Source: Streptomyces umbrinus
GTDB taxonomy: Bacteria > Actinomycetota > Actinomycetes > Streptomycetales > Streptomycetaceae
Length of the DNA: 64,000 nucleotides
Assembly: GCF_030817415.1 (NCBI RefSeq)
Contig: NZ_JAUSZI010000002.1
Span: 6,572,001 to 6,636,000, forward strand
Direction: 5' to 3'
In this document: in pieces, positions 41,288-50,773 of the stretch
Numbering within the stretch: the first letter of the stretch is position 1
How the letters are laid out: every line of letters begins with the position of its first letter
Program-made: the position numbers and the translations under genes
Notes under the pieces: model-generated
What the model was told of the DNA's origin: nothing
What the model saw: the letters and a program-made list of their open reading frames with translations, nothing else
The model's database searches: none

Positions 41288-44077
41288 CTACGGCGCGTCC
41301 GTCACCGTCCCGTCGAGCACCGGCCCCTCCACCTGTTCGCCCTCCGCAGTCCAGAGGGACAGCTGGATCCGCAGCGACTCCTCCGGCTCGGTCACGCCGT
41401 CCGCGACGACGGGAATGGTCACGTCGGTGCTCAGCTCGCCCTGGGGGATGGCGAGGGGCAGATAGAGCCCTTCCAGCCCGGACAGCGGCCGGGAGGGGTT
41501 CGGTGACTCGCCGGTGGTCTCCTCGAGCCAGGCCGGGGCGACGTCGGTGGTGGACAGTTCGGCGCCGCCGACCGGCGCGAACGCGGAGTCGATCCAGATC
41601 TCCGTGTCGGCGACCGCGGACTGGGTGATCCGCCAGGTCAGGCTCTGGCCCTCGGTGACCCGGCTCGGAACCGGCGTCACACTGAACGTGGGCATCGGGT
41701 CGTCGTCCCTCACGGTCACGCCGCCGAGGTGGTTGCCGACCACCGTGTCGTGAACGGCCTTCGCGAACACGTTGTACGCCGTGCCGTAGCTGTAGCGGGT
41801 GTTGCCGGGCACGTCGACCGGCACGTCGATGCTCTCGGTGCCGGGGCGCACGGTCACCACCCGGGACGTGGTCTCACGCGTCTCGGGGTCCGCGACGAAG
41901 AGCCGGATCTGACCACTGCCCTGCCCGGAGAGCCGTACCGGCACCTGGTAGGTCTTGACTCCGGAGTCGCCCTCGTCGGCGGTCAGCCGGCCGATGTCGA
42001 CGCGGGGCGGCGAGACCGGCCGTACGTCCGCCATGCCGGGGCGCCAGCCCCAGGCGTCGATCAGCCATGCCTTTCCGGATCCGCTGCGGGGAGTCAGTTC
42101 CAGGGACTTCACCTGCTTGAGGTCCAGCCCGGCCGCAGTCGCGGCGGTCAGCGGTACGCGTACCTCCTGGCCCCAGTACGAGGTCGTCCGCTCGGTGCCG
42201 GGCAGTCCGTCGAGGCGGATGTCGCCGAGCTTCGCCCGTCGGCCCGCCGTGTCGGTGAGGGACACGTCCATGCGGGTGCCGGTGGTGTTCGGGGGCACGA
42301 CGACCCGCAGGGCCAGCGACTTGGCTCCGGTCACCGAGACCGGTCGCTCGGGCTGTACCCGTACCGCGGAACCCGGTGTCGACCAGCCGAGCGCCACGGC
42401 GTTGCGGCCCGGTTCCCGGTCCGTCTCCCAGCCGGCGAAGTGCGGTGACCCGCCGGGCTCGTCGGGGTTGAGGCAGGCCGTGGCCGGGTCGGGGTCGACC
42501 TGCTCGCACAGCCGGCCGCCGTCCACCTTCACCGAGGGGTCCGGCACGAACGCGCCGCCACGACGGGCGCCGACGGCGTGGGTGAGGACGCGCGCGGAAC
42601 CCGCGGACTTCGCGCGTACGCCGGAGCCGTCCAGCAGCGGCCGGACCCGGTCGTCGCCCGCGACGAACACCCGGGCCGCGGCGGCTATGTAGGTGGAGCC
42701 GGCGGCCTGCTGCTTCTTGGCGGTCAGGCGCGTCGCGGTGCCCGGTGTGCACACCGCGTCCGGCGACTCCTCGTCGTTCCAGAAGTCGTCGTTGGCGGGC
42801 GCCTGGGCCTGGCCCGGCGTCCACTCGGTGTTGAAGTAGTTGTGGTTGGCGCCGACCATGTAGACCGCGCTGTGCAGGGCGGCACCACGGCTGACACCGC
42901 GGGTCCCGTCCACGTAGATCTCACCCTGCAGATCGGACACATCGCCGTCGCAGCCGGGCAGGATCGTCATCGACGGCACCTCGGGAGCGGGGTTCTGCCC
43001 GAAGATGGTGGGGCCGATGAGGACGGTCCCCCGGATCTTCCAGCGCACCGGACCCCGGTAGCCGTCCCGGTCGGCGGGAGGCTTGGAGAGGCTGTCCATC
43101 GCGGCCCGGTTCACGCCCTCGCCGCCCCGCGAGTGACCGACCAGCAGTACGCGCGGCAGGTCGGCCCGCGCGGCCTTCCGTACGATCTCCGGTGCCGAGG
43201 TCCGTCCGGCTCCCGACCAGTTCGCCCAGCGGGCGAGGTGCTGCCGTACGAGGGACGAGCGGGCCTGTGCGCCGCCGTCCTCCGCCGCGAAGTCCTGGCC
43301 GTTGACGCCGTTGGCGGATATGGACACCGTCACATAGCCCTGGGACGCCAGCAGTTTCTGGTCGTGCAGATAGCCGCGGTGGCTCGGTATCGGCTTCGAA
43401 CCGGTGGGGCAGGGCCAGTCGCCGACGAACTCGCCGTCCGGGCCCCCGGTGTAGCAGGTGGGGTGGCGGCCGTGCAGGAAGAGGGCCAGCGGGCGCTTGC
43501 CCTGGGCGCCGGCCGGTGCGACCACGACCGCGCGCATCTCCACCGGTTCGGGGAAGTCGGGCAGCTTCACGGACTTCAGCTCGTACTCGCCGCTGACCGT
43601 GCGGTACGGGCCGGGGACGCCGGGGTCCACGGGGTTGGCCGGCGGCAGGGCCGACGGCTTCACCGGCACCTTGGGGGAACGTCGTCGTGAGTCGGCCTCG
43701 ATGCCGGCCTCGTCGAGGCGGCGACCGGCTGCCCGGACCCGCAGGTCCTTCGCCGGTCCGAGCTCCACGCCCTGGAGGGGCAGTTTGAACGTGTGCCCGT
43801 CCTTGGCGGCGAGGGGACGGCCCAGGAACCGGTCGCCGGAGTAGAACTCGACGGCGGCGTCTCCCATGGGTACGGGTGTGGTCGAACGCCAGGTCAGGTG
43901 CTGACCGGATCTCGTTTCGGTGATCTGCCAGCCCGCCGGCAGTCTGCCGTCGGGGTCGGCCGAGGCCGTGGGCGGTACGGGTTCGGCGGCAGGCCGGGCC
44001 TGCGCGACTCCTTGCGACCCCACCACCACCGCCAACAACGCCGCAGCGGCGACCAATGTGCGCCGGGCATGGATCAA
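41288..44077 (-). CDS. Large secreted alpha/beta hydrolase with C-terminal Calx-beta-type domains
   Basis: 929-aa exported protein. The TTG start (complement of 44075-44077) sits behind AGGAGGAGAAGG and gives a clean signal peptide (IHARRTLVAAAALLAVVVGSQGVAQA, cleavage near ARPAA). The hydrolase domain has LFLHGRHPTCY and the nucleophile elbow GHSRGGEG. It is followed by a jelly-roll-like region and two Calx-beta-like modules (VDIGRLTADEGDSGVKTYQVPV; VTEGQSLTWRITQS). It resembles streptomycete extracellular esterase or lipase-like proteins; the substrate is unknown. Longer frames upstream of the TTG would bury the signal peptide and are rejected. Probably not part of the biosynthetic cluster, from which it is separated by a terminator and opposite strand. 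Confidence 0.85.
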   Translation of the reverse strand: MIHARRTLVAAAALLAVVVGSQGVAQARPAAEPVPPTASADPDGRLPAGWQITETRSGQHLTWRSTTPVPMGDAAVEFYSGDRFLGRPLAAKDGHTFKLPLQGVELGPAKDLRVRAAGRRLDEAGIEADSRRRSPKVPVKPSALPPANPVDPGVPGPYRTVSGEYELKSVKLPDFPEPVEMRAVVVAPAGAQGKRPLALFLHGRHPTCYTGGPDGEFVGDWPCPTGSKPIPSHRGYLHDQKLLASQGYVTVSISANGVNGQDFAAEDGGAQARSSLVRQHLARWANWSGAGRTSAPEIVRKAARADLPRVLLVGHSRGGEGVNRAAMDSLSKPPADRDGYRGPVRWKIRGTVLIGPTIFGQNPAPEVPSMTILPGCDGDVSDLQGEIYVDGTRGVSRGAALHSAVYMVGANHNYFNTEWTPGQAQAPANDDFWNDEESPDAVCTPGTATRLTAKKQQAAGSTYIAAAARVFVAGDDRVRPLLDGSGVRAKSAGSARVLTHAVGARRGGAFVPDPSVKVDGGRLCEQVDPDPATACLNPDEPGGSPHFAGWETDREPGRNAVALGWSTPGSAVRVQPERPVSVTGAKSLALRVVVPPNTTGTRMDVSLTDTAGRRAKLGDIRLDGLPGTERTTSYWGQEVRVPLTAATAAGLDLKQVKSLELTPRSGSGKAWLIDAWGWRPGMADVRPVSPPRVDIGRLTADEGDSGVKTYQVPVRLSGQGSGQIRLFVADPETRETTSRVVTVRPGTESIDVPVDVPGNTRYSYGTAYNVFAKAVHDTVVGNHLGGVTVRDDDPMPTFSVTPVPSRVTEGQSLTWRITQSAVADTEIWIDSAFAPVGGAELSTTDVAPAWLEETTGESPNPSRPLSGLEGLYLPLAIPQGELSTDVTIPVVADGVTEPEESLRIQLSLWTAEGEQVEGPVLDGTVTDAP

Positions 44078-44322
44078 CGTCCTTCTCCTCCTGTTGGCTC
44101 CTGCGCCCGGGCATCTCAGTCGCCCCAGGTGTCCCGGGCATCTCTCTCGTCCCTGAGAAGAAGATGAGAATCGGGGCCACGGGGTTGCTCGGAGTCGACG
44201 TCGGGTCGAGGCAGGCGGGTGCCTCAAGTGGAGCCTGGAGAAGCGGAGTTGACCCGGCGCGCCGGTGCGCCCGGTGCGGGGCCGTCGGCGGACTGCGGGG
44301 GTGGGAGTGGCCGGGCCGGGCC

Positions 44323-45270
44323 CTAGGAGCCGAGCGTCGCCAGGGCCGGGCCGAAGGCGATGAGCAACGGGATGAGCGGGGCCAGGGCCGCGGCCGTCGT
44401 CGTACCGCGGCGGTGGGTCCGGGGCAGGCGGGGCGGCGGGTCCAGGAGGCGCTCCACCCGCTGGTGGAGCAGGGGGCGGGGAGTGGCGCAGGACAGGACG
44501 CCCCGGTGCTGGTTCAGCTCGATCAGCGCGAGGGCGGTGGTGAGGTGGCCGCAGCGGCGGGAGGCCGTGTCGTCGGCGGAGAGCTCGACCAGGCGGTGGG
44601 TCTGGTCGCGGAAGTGGGTGAAGAGCGGGATGCCCGGGAAGCCGGAGGCCAGGGCCTGGGAGAGGTGCAGGAGCCAGTCGTGGCGGGCCCGGGCGTGACC
44701 CAGCTCATGGGCCTGGATGGCGTCCAGCTGGTGGTCGGTGAGGCGCTGCAGCGCGCCCGTGGTGACGACGAGCTGGGGCGGGCTGCCCGGCATCCACCAG
44801 GCGTCCGGGTACTCGTCCTCCAGCACGAGGAGCGGGCCGCGGGAGTCGCTGAGCCCGGCCGGCAGCTCGGGGGCGCGTTCGCGCAGGTGCTCGCGGCGCA
44901 GCCGCCCGCGCCTGCGGGCCTCCGCCACCTCCCGCGCCAGCATGGCCGTGGTCCAGGCGGCACCGCCGGCCAGCAGCAGCGTCAGCGCGGTGGTCCAGGG
45001 CGGGGCGGCGGCCAGGTCGTACGCCGCGGTGACCCTGGGCGGCGCGGGCGCGAAGACATGGACACGGACGGTGTGGAAGACCGCCGAGGCGCTCAGCACG
45101 AGCGACGTCAGGCAGCAGAGCAGCACGGTGGCGACCAGGCACTGCCACACCCACAGCGCGAGCACGGGCTCCCGGTCGGGCCAGACCGCACGGGTCAGGA
45201 CACGGGGCGCCGCGACCGCCGCCGCCAATGCGACGACCGCCATCAGGAGGAGGGAGATCGATACGGTCAT
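44323..45270 (-). CDS. M56-family (BlaR1-like) membrane metallopeptidase
   Basis: 315-aa integral membrane protein. Two N-terminal helices, another helix pair around residues 90-115, then the zinc motif HELGH in AIQAHELGHARARHDW with a following Glu (LVELSADDTASRRC), and a C-terminal hydrophobic helix. M56 proteins usually pair with a BlaI-type repressor gene to sense envelope stress, but no BlaI gene is adjacent here, so it acts alone or with a remote partner. ATG preceded by GAAGGAG. The 245 bases before the secreted hydrolase contain no gene. Confidence 0.88.
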   Translation of the reverse strand: MTVSISLLLMAVVALAAAVAAPRVLTRAVWPDREPVLALWVWQCLVATVLLCCLTSLVLSASAVFHTVRVHVFAPAPPRVTAAYDLAAAPPWTTALTLLLAGGAAWTTAMLAREVAEARRRGRLRREHLRERAPELPAGLSDSRGPLLVLEDEYPDAWWMPGSPPQLVVTTGALQRLTDHQLDAIQAHELGHARARHDWLLHLSQALASGFPGIPLFTHFRDQTHRLVELSADDTASRRCGHLTTALALIELNQHRGVLSCATPRPLLHQRVERLLDPPPRLPRTHRRGTTTAAALAPLIPLLIAFGPALATLGS

Positions 45271-45396
45271 GTCGCGGGCTCCTTCGGGAAGCGGCCGTGG
45301 ACACGCTACCTGCCAGCGGGGTCATGACGGCAATGACCGGCACGACTGCGAACCGCGAGTAACCATGGACGCATGAGCACGTGAGCGCATGAGGGC

Positions 45397-45852
45397 ATGG
45401 ACGGTGGTGGCGCGGTGAGCGGGGCGAGTGCCGGGCGCGGGGCGAGCGGCGGGTACTCCGGTACGCCCCTGGCCAAGAAGATCGGGATCAAGGCCGGTCA
45501 GCGGGTGCGGTTGCTGCACGCGCCGGGGGAGGGGTGGGCGATCCCCGGGCTGCCCGAGGGCTGCGAGGTCGCCGAAGGAGGGCCGAAGGGGGCGGACGTC
45601 ACCGTGGCCTTCTACCGGGAGGCGACCGTTCTGTCCGCCGAGGGACCGGGCCTGGTCGAGGCGCTCGCCGACTCCGCGATGCTCTGGATCGCCTGGCCGC
45701 GGAAGGCCGCCGGCCACGTCAGCGACCTCACCGAGAACGGGCTGCGCGAGCTGTTCCTGCCGCTGGGTGTCGTCGATGTGAAGGTCGCCGCGCTCGGGGA
45801 CGACTGGTCGGGGCTGAAGTTCGTACGCCGCAAGGAGAATCGGCGTATTTGA
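45397..45852 (+). CDS. DUF3052 family protein
   Basis: 151-aa actinobacterial protein with the typical core TPLAKKIGIKAGQRVRLLHAP, a central acidic part and DVKVAALGDDWSGLKFVRRKENR at the C terminus. DUF3052 proteins are small cytoplasmic proteins of unknown function, conserved in streptomycetes. The first about 25 residues are Gly/Ser-rich and variable; a GTG at 45415 is an equally good start. It runs in the same direction as, and about 80 bases ahead of, the glycosyltransferase. Confidence 0.8.
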   Translation: MDGGGAVSGASAGRGASGGYSGTPLAKKIGIKAGQRVRLLHAPGEGWAIPGLPEGCEVAEGGPKGADVTVAFYREATVLSAEGPGLVEALADSAMLWIAWPRKAAGHVSDLTENGLRELFLPLGVVDVKVAALGDDWSGLKFVRRKENRRI

Positions 45853-45929
45853 AGAGTCCTTACCGTGAACGGCTAGCATCGCCCCTTGTTGTCGAACGAG
45901 GTCGAGTGGTGGGGGTGGGCGCCGTGCCG

Positions 45930-46820
45930 ATGGAGCCGCGGATCGCGGTGGCCGTGGTGACGATGGGCACACGGCCCCAGGAGGTCGACGCGCTGCTCGC
46001 GTCGGTGGCCAAGCAGGACGTCGCACCCACGCGGATCGTGATCGTCGGGAACGGCTGTCCGCTGCCCGAGTTCGCCGACCGGCTGGGGCTGCCCGGCGAG
46101 GTCACCGCCATCGAGGTCGACGAGAACCTCGGCTGCCCGGGCGGCCGGAACGTCGCGCTGCGCCGGCTGCGGGAGTTCGGTGACGTGGACGTCGTCGTCG
46201 ACCTGGACGACGACGGTCTGCTCGTCGACCCGGACGTCCTGCGGCGCGTACGGGACCTGTACGCCGCCGATCCGCGCCTCGGCATCGTCGGATTCCGTAT
46301 CGCCGACGAGCACGGCGAGACCCAGCGGCGGCACGTGCCCCGGCTCGGCGCCAAGGACCCGATGCGGGGCGGGGAGGTCACCGGCTTCCTCGGCGGCGGA
46401 CACGCCCTCTCCATGGAGATGCTCGCGCAGACCGGGGACTGGCCGGCCGAGTTCTTCTTCGCGCACGAGGAGACCGACCTGGCGTGGCGGGCGGCCGACG
46501 CGGGGTGGACCATCCGGTACGAGCCCGAGCTGCTGCTCCAGCACCCCAAGACCTCGCCCGCACGGCACGCCATCTACTACCGCGTCACCGCCCGCAACCG
46601 TGTCTGGCTGGTCCGGCGCCGCCTGCCGCTCCCGCTCATCCCCGTCCACCTGGCGGTCTGGATCGCGCTGACTCTCCTGCGGACACGCTCTGTCGGCGGG
46701 CTGCGGGCATGGTTCGGCGGCTTCGTGGAGGGGCTACGGGTCTCGGCGGGGGAACGGCGGCCGATGCGCTGGGGGACTGTCTGGCGGCTCACGCGCCTGG
46801 GGCGGCCACCGGTCGTCTGA
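45930..46820 (+). CDS. GT2-family glycosyltransferase
   Basis: 296-aa protein with a GT-A fold: IAVAVVTMGTRPQEVDALLASVAKQ, nucleotide-binding DLDDDGLLVDPD (DxD-type), acceptor segment GFLGGGHALSME, and the ED-like catalytic FFFAHEETDLAWRAADAGW. The C-terminal 70 residues include one likely membrane-associated helix (LIPVHLAVWIALTLL), consistent with action on envelope or lipid-linked glycans. Sugar and acceptor cannot be read. GTGs at 45909 and 45924 are alternative starts; I chose the ATG at the first conserved strand. Confidence 0.83.
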   Translation: MEPRIAVAVVTMGTRPQEVDALLASVAKQDVAPTRIVIVGNGCPLPEFADRLGLPGEVTAIEVDENLGCPGGRNVALRRLREFGDVDVVVDLDDDGLLVDPDVLRRVRDLYAADPRLGIVGFRIADEHGETQRRHVPRLGAKDPMRGGEVTGFLGGGHALSMEMLAQTGDWPAEFFFAHEETDLAWRAADAGWTIRYEPELLLQHPKTSPARHAIYYRVTARNRVWLVRRRLPLPLIPVHLAVWIALTLLRTRSVGGLRAWFGGFVEGLRVSAGERRPMRWGTVWRLTRLGRPPVV

Positions 46821-47044
46821 GCCAGCCCCCACCCACGGGTTTTCGGACCCGGCCGCTACGGCGACACTCCCCCGAGCCGCGGCGACCTACGACGCCAACC
46901 GCGTACCGGAACGACCAGGTCCGAACGGTGATCAAATCAGGCCACGCCAACCGATCGCTAACATGGGGCGAACGGTGTGGCGAGGCACAGAGTTTCGCCT
47001 GGGAGGTGGCGGGAGCGGCGAGTTCAGGCCGTTGACGGCCGCCG

Positions 47045-50000
47045 ATGGGAAGAGGCGGACACGTGGGCGGCGGACAGCGGTCGGAACGGGGCGCCAGGCT
47101 GCGCCGCGGTCGATCGCCCGGCCGCCCGGGCGGACCGTCACCTGGGGCGATACCCGCGTCCTCGCCCGAGCCGGGTTCCGGAGTGCGGTCCGTGCTGCGA
47201 TCCGGGCTGCGTTTCGGGCTCCTGGGGCCGACCGTCGTGTACGACGCAGACGGTGTGCCACGGCCGGTCAGCAGCGCGAAGGGGCGGGTACTGCTCACCG
47301 CTCTGCTGCTGGAACCGGGCCGGGTCGTCTCCGTCGACGTGCTCAAGGACGCGCTGTGGGGCGGGACACCGCCCGCCTCCGCGCACGCGTCGCTGCAGAA
47401 CCACGTGACCCGTCTGCGACGCCTCCTGGACGACCCGGACCGGCTGCGGTCGGTACCGCCCGGCTATCAACTGCGCGTCTCCGAGGGTGAGTTGGACGTA
47501 CGCCTCTTCGAGACCCGGATCGGCGCGGCCCGGGCGGCACACGCGCGGCGGGACTGGGAGCGGGCCGTGACCGAGGCCATGGCGGCACTCGGGCTCTGGC
47601 GCGGCACCCCGCTGACCGGCATGCCTCCCGGGCTCGGTGGACTCTCCCTCGTCCAACGGCTGGAGGAGGCACGGCTGTTCGCCCTGGAGTGCCGGTACGA
47701 CGCGGAACTGGAGCTGGGCCGCGGGGTGTCCGACGGGGACGTACGGCTCTCCGGTCTCGCACCCGAACTGGCCGCGCTGGTCGCGGAGTTCCCCCTCCGC
47801 GAGGCCTTCCACCGCCAGCTGATGATGGTCCTCCACCGAACGGGCCGCAGGGCCGAGGCCCTCGCCGTCCACCGCGACCTGCGCCGCACCCTCGTCCGCG
47901 AACTCGGCGTGGAACCGGGCCTCGCGGTCCGGGAGGCCCACCTGGAGATCTTGCGGGACGAGGATTCGGGGACGGGGGCGGGGGCGGGGACTGGAGCAGG
48001 GGGAGGGGCAGAGGCGGGGTCGGGCTCGCGATCGGGGCCGGGGCCGGGATCTGGATCGGGCCCGGGCTCGCGTTCAGGGCCGGCGTCAGCGGCAGGGTCG
48101 GGTCCGGGACCGGGATCCGGATCGGGCCCGGATGCGTCCGCCCGCGATGAGACCGGTGCCGCCGAGACAACGGCTCCCGCTGAGGCGGCGGCTCCTGCCG
48201 AGACAGCGGCTCCCGCCGGGCGGCAGGCCATCGGAGGCGATGGCGTCTCCGCCCCGCTGCCCGCCGAGTCGGCGTCCACCCGTACTGATCCTGATCCGCG
48301 CGGAGCCGACCACCCGCCCTCCGCGGAAGCCGCCCACGCTGCCTCGGCCGCTACGGCCGCCCCGGACACCACGTCCGCCCCGGTGACTCCATCGACCCCT
48401 GGCATCCCTGCCACCCCCGCCCCTCCGAAGGGCCCCGTCCTCGTCCCCGTCCCCCGCCCCGCCCAACTCCCTCCCGCTCCCCTCTGTTTCACGGGTCGCG
48501 CCGAGACCATCGGCAGCCTGCGGGCCACGCTCGTCCCGGCCGGAGACGGGCACCCCCGCGTGGCCGTGGTCAGTGGCATGGCGGGCGTCGGGAAGAGTGC
48601 GCTGGGCGTGCAGGTGGCGCACGGGCTGCGGGCCGAGTTCCCGGACGGCCAGCTGTACGTACGACTGCACGGGGCCACGCCCGGCGTGCCGCCGCTCACC
48701 GTCGGGCAGGCCCTCGCCGCGCTGCTCCGCGACCTGGGCGTGGAACCGCGGGGCGCCCCCGAACACCCGGACGCGGCAAGCGCGTTGCTCCGCTCACTCC
48801 TTGCGCCCACCCGCACCCTGCTCGTACTCGACGACGCGGTGAACGCCGCCCAGGTCCGCCCCCTGCTGCCCGCCGGCCCCGGCTGTGCGGTGATCGTCAC
48901 CAGCCGCTCGCCCCTCACCGCGCTGGACGGCGTGACCCGCTTCCCGCTCGCCCCCCTCTCCGACGAGGAGAGCGCCGAACTGCTGCGGGCCGTCTCCGGA
49001 CGGGACGGCCTCGACGGTACGCACCCTCTCGTCGGCCTCACCGGACGGCTGCCGCTCGCACTGCGGATCGTCGCGGCCCGGCTCGCCGCCCGCCAGGTCC
49101 TCACACCGGACGCGCTCGCCGGTCAACTGGCCGCCAGTGACGGACGGTTGCACCACCTCGAATACGACGACCTCAGCGTGCGCCGCTCGCTCGCGGTGGC
49201 CCTCGACGCGCTGCGGGCCTCGGACCGCGAGGCCGACCGGGACGCCGCCCGCGCCCTGCACCGGATCGGCGCGCTCGACCTGCCGACGTACGGGGTCCCG
49301 CTCCTCGCCCGGCTCCTGGGCACCGGCGAACGCCGGACCGAGGGCGCCCTCGACCGCCTGGTCGACGTCGCCCTCCTCGACGAGACGGCGTACGGCCGCT
49401 ACGCCCCGCACGACCTCGTACGCGACTTCGCCCGCGAGGTCGCCCGGGAGGCGGCGGAGGGGGAGGCCCCCGGCCCAACGGACTCCGAGCTCACGGCTTC
49501 CGTCCCCACGGGGTCCAGCTCCACGGACCCGGATCCCACCGACATCGCCCTCCACTGGTACATCGCCTCCGCCCGCCGGTGCGTACCGGCCCTGATCCCC
49601 TCCGGCGTCGACCGCGACAACCGGCTGGGTACGACACCGGCCGAGTCGGAGCGTTCGGGCGCCACCGGCAGCGAGGCCGTGCCGTTCGCGACGGCCGCCG
49701 AGGCCGTCGCCTGGGGGGACCGCGAGGTGGCGAACGTCGTCGCGCTCGTCGAGGGCCACGCCGCCGCGTCCCCGCTGATCCCCGTCCTCGTACGCGCCCT
49801 CTTCCCGTATCTGCAGCGCCGCGGCCGGCTGCGTGAGCTGTCGGTGCTCGGGCGGCGGGCGCTGAAGGTGGCGCGGCTGCTCGGGGACGACGCCGCCGAG
49901 GCGATCGCGCTGTCCGACCTGGCGGGTCTCTACTTCATGCAGGGACAGGCGGGCAAGGCGCTCGTCCTCACCGACCAGGCCCTCACGCGCTGGCGAGGCC

Positions 50001-50671
50001 TCGGCGTCGTCTCGCGCATCCAGCGCTGCCTGAACAACCGCGGGCTGCTGCTGGAGAGCCTGGGCCGGTACGTCGAGTGCGAACTCGCCCTGCGGGAAAG
50101 CCTGGAGCTGGCGCGGGAGCTGGGCGACCTGGACGGCGAGGCCGTCGCCTACAGCAATCTCGGCAACCTCTACGAGCACTCCGATCCGCGCGCCGCCATC
50201 GAGTGGCACGAGCGGAGCCTCGCGCTCGGCGAGACCATGGGCGACTCCCGGGTCCGTGAGTCAGGGCACTGCAACATCGGGTACGCCCACCTCACGCTCG
50301 GCGAACCGGCCCGTGCGCTGGAGCACTTCGACCGCGCCCTGAGCGTCTCGGACGGTGTCGACTGGCAGAGCGGCTCCCAGACCCGCCTCGGTCTCGTCCG
50401 TGCGCTGCGCGGCCTCGACCGCACCGAGCGGGCCGCCCGCGAGTGCGCCCTGCTGCTGGCCCGCGCCGAACTGCGCGCCGACCGCTACACCGCCGGTCTC
50501 GCCCGGCACCAACAGGGCCTGCTGCACCGGTCGGCGGGCCGCAACGACGAGGCGTACGAGCAGTGGGAACTGGCCCTCGACGACCTGGACGGCACCGACA
50601 GCACGGTGACCGACGAACTGCGGGAGCTGCTGCTCATCCGGCTCAACGGGCCTTCACTACAGGGGAGTTGA
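47045..50671 (+). CDS. AfsR/SARP-family transcriptional regulator with NB-ARC and TPR domains
   Basis: 1208-aa pathway regulator of the large AfsR type. Winged-helix DNA-binding domain (about 55-145: LRFGLLGPTVVY, VSVDVLKDALWGG), bacterial transcriptional activation domain (about 150-300), and a long Gly/Ser/Pro/Ala linker (about 305-475) with imperfect GSGSGP-type repeats. The NB-ARC ATPase has P-loop GMAGVGKSALG (Lys near 517) and LLVLDDAVNA, and C-terminal tetratricopeptide repeats span about 880-1195 (GKALVLTDQALTRWRGLG). A GTG at 47063 has a better ribosome-binding site (AAGAGGCGG) than the ATG used here. It is not adjacent to the PKS-NRPS cluster but is the only SARP in the window. The 224 bases upstream hold a TAACAT box near 46959. 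Confidence 0.88.
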   Translation: MGRGGHVGGGQRSERGARLRRGRSPGRPGGPSPGAIPASSPEPGSGVRSVLRSGLRFGLLGPTVVYDADGVPRPVSSAKGRVLLTALLLEPGRVVSVDVLKDALWGGTPPASAHASLQNHVTRLRRLLDDPDRLRSVPPGYQLRVSEGELDVRLFETRIGAARAAHARRDWERAVTEAMAALGLWRGTPLTGMPPGLGGLSLVQRLEEARLFALECRYDAELELGRGVSDGDVRLSGLAPELAALVAEFPLREAFHRQLMMVLHRTGRRAEALAVHRDLRRTLVRELGVEPGLAVREAHLEILRDEDSGTGAGAGTGAGGGAEAGSGSRSGPGPGSGSGPGSRSGPASAAGSGPGPGSGSGPDASARDETGAAETTAPAEAAAPAETAAPAGRQAIGGDGVSAPLPAESASTRTDPDPRGADHPPSAEAAHAASAATAAPDTTSAPVTPSTPGIPATPAPPKGPVLVPVPRPAQLPPAPLCFTGRAETIGSLRATLVPAGDGHPRVAVVSGMAGVGKSALGVQVAHGLRAEFPDGQLYVRLHGATPGVPPLTVGQALAALLRDLGVEPRGAPEHPDAASALLRSLLAPTRTLLVLDDAVNAAQVRPLLPAGPGCAVIVTSRSPLTALDGVTRFPLAPLSDEESAELLRAVSGRDGLDGTHPLVGLTGRLPLALRIVAARLAARQVLTPDALAGQLAASDGRLHHLEYDDLSVRRSLAVALDALRASDREADRDAARALHRIGALDLPTYGVPLLARLLGTGERRTEGALDRLVDVALLDETAYGRYAPHDLVRDFAREVAREAAEGEAPGPTDSELTASVPTGSSSTDPDPTDIALHWYIASARRCVPALIPSGVDRDNRLGTTPAESERSGATGSEAVPFATAAEAVAWGDREVANVVALVEGHAAASPLIPVLVRALFPYLQRRGRLRELSVLGRRALKVARLLGDDAAEAIALSDLAGLYFMQGQAGKALVLTDQALTRWRGLGVVSRIQRCLNNRGLLLESLGRYVECELALRESLELARELGDLDGEAVAYSNLGNLYEHSDPRAAIEWHERSLALGETMGDSRVRESGHCNIGYAHLTLGEPARALEHFDRALSVSDGVDWQSGSQTRLGLVRALRGLDRTERAARECALLLARAELRADRYTAGLARHQQGLLHRSAGRNDEAYEQWELALDDLDGTDSTVTDELRELLLIRLNGPSLQGS

Positions 50672-50773
50672 GCGGCCTCATCGCAACCGGGCGGGGAGCG
50701 CACCCACTCGGACCCCTGTTCCCGCTCAAGCTCACGACCTCGCTCAAGCTCACGACCCGGTTCAGGCTCCCCC

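Noticed and set aside
47960..48170. G/S-rich stretch in the AfsR-like gene as a possible frameshift or non-coding insert
   Set aside because: The frame stays open with in-frame GSGSGP-like repeats and the NB-ARC domain follows in the same frame.
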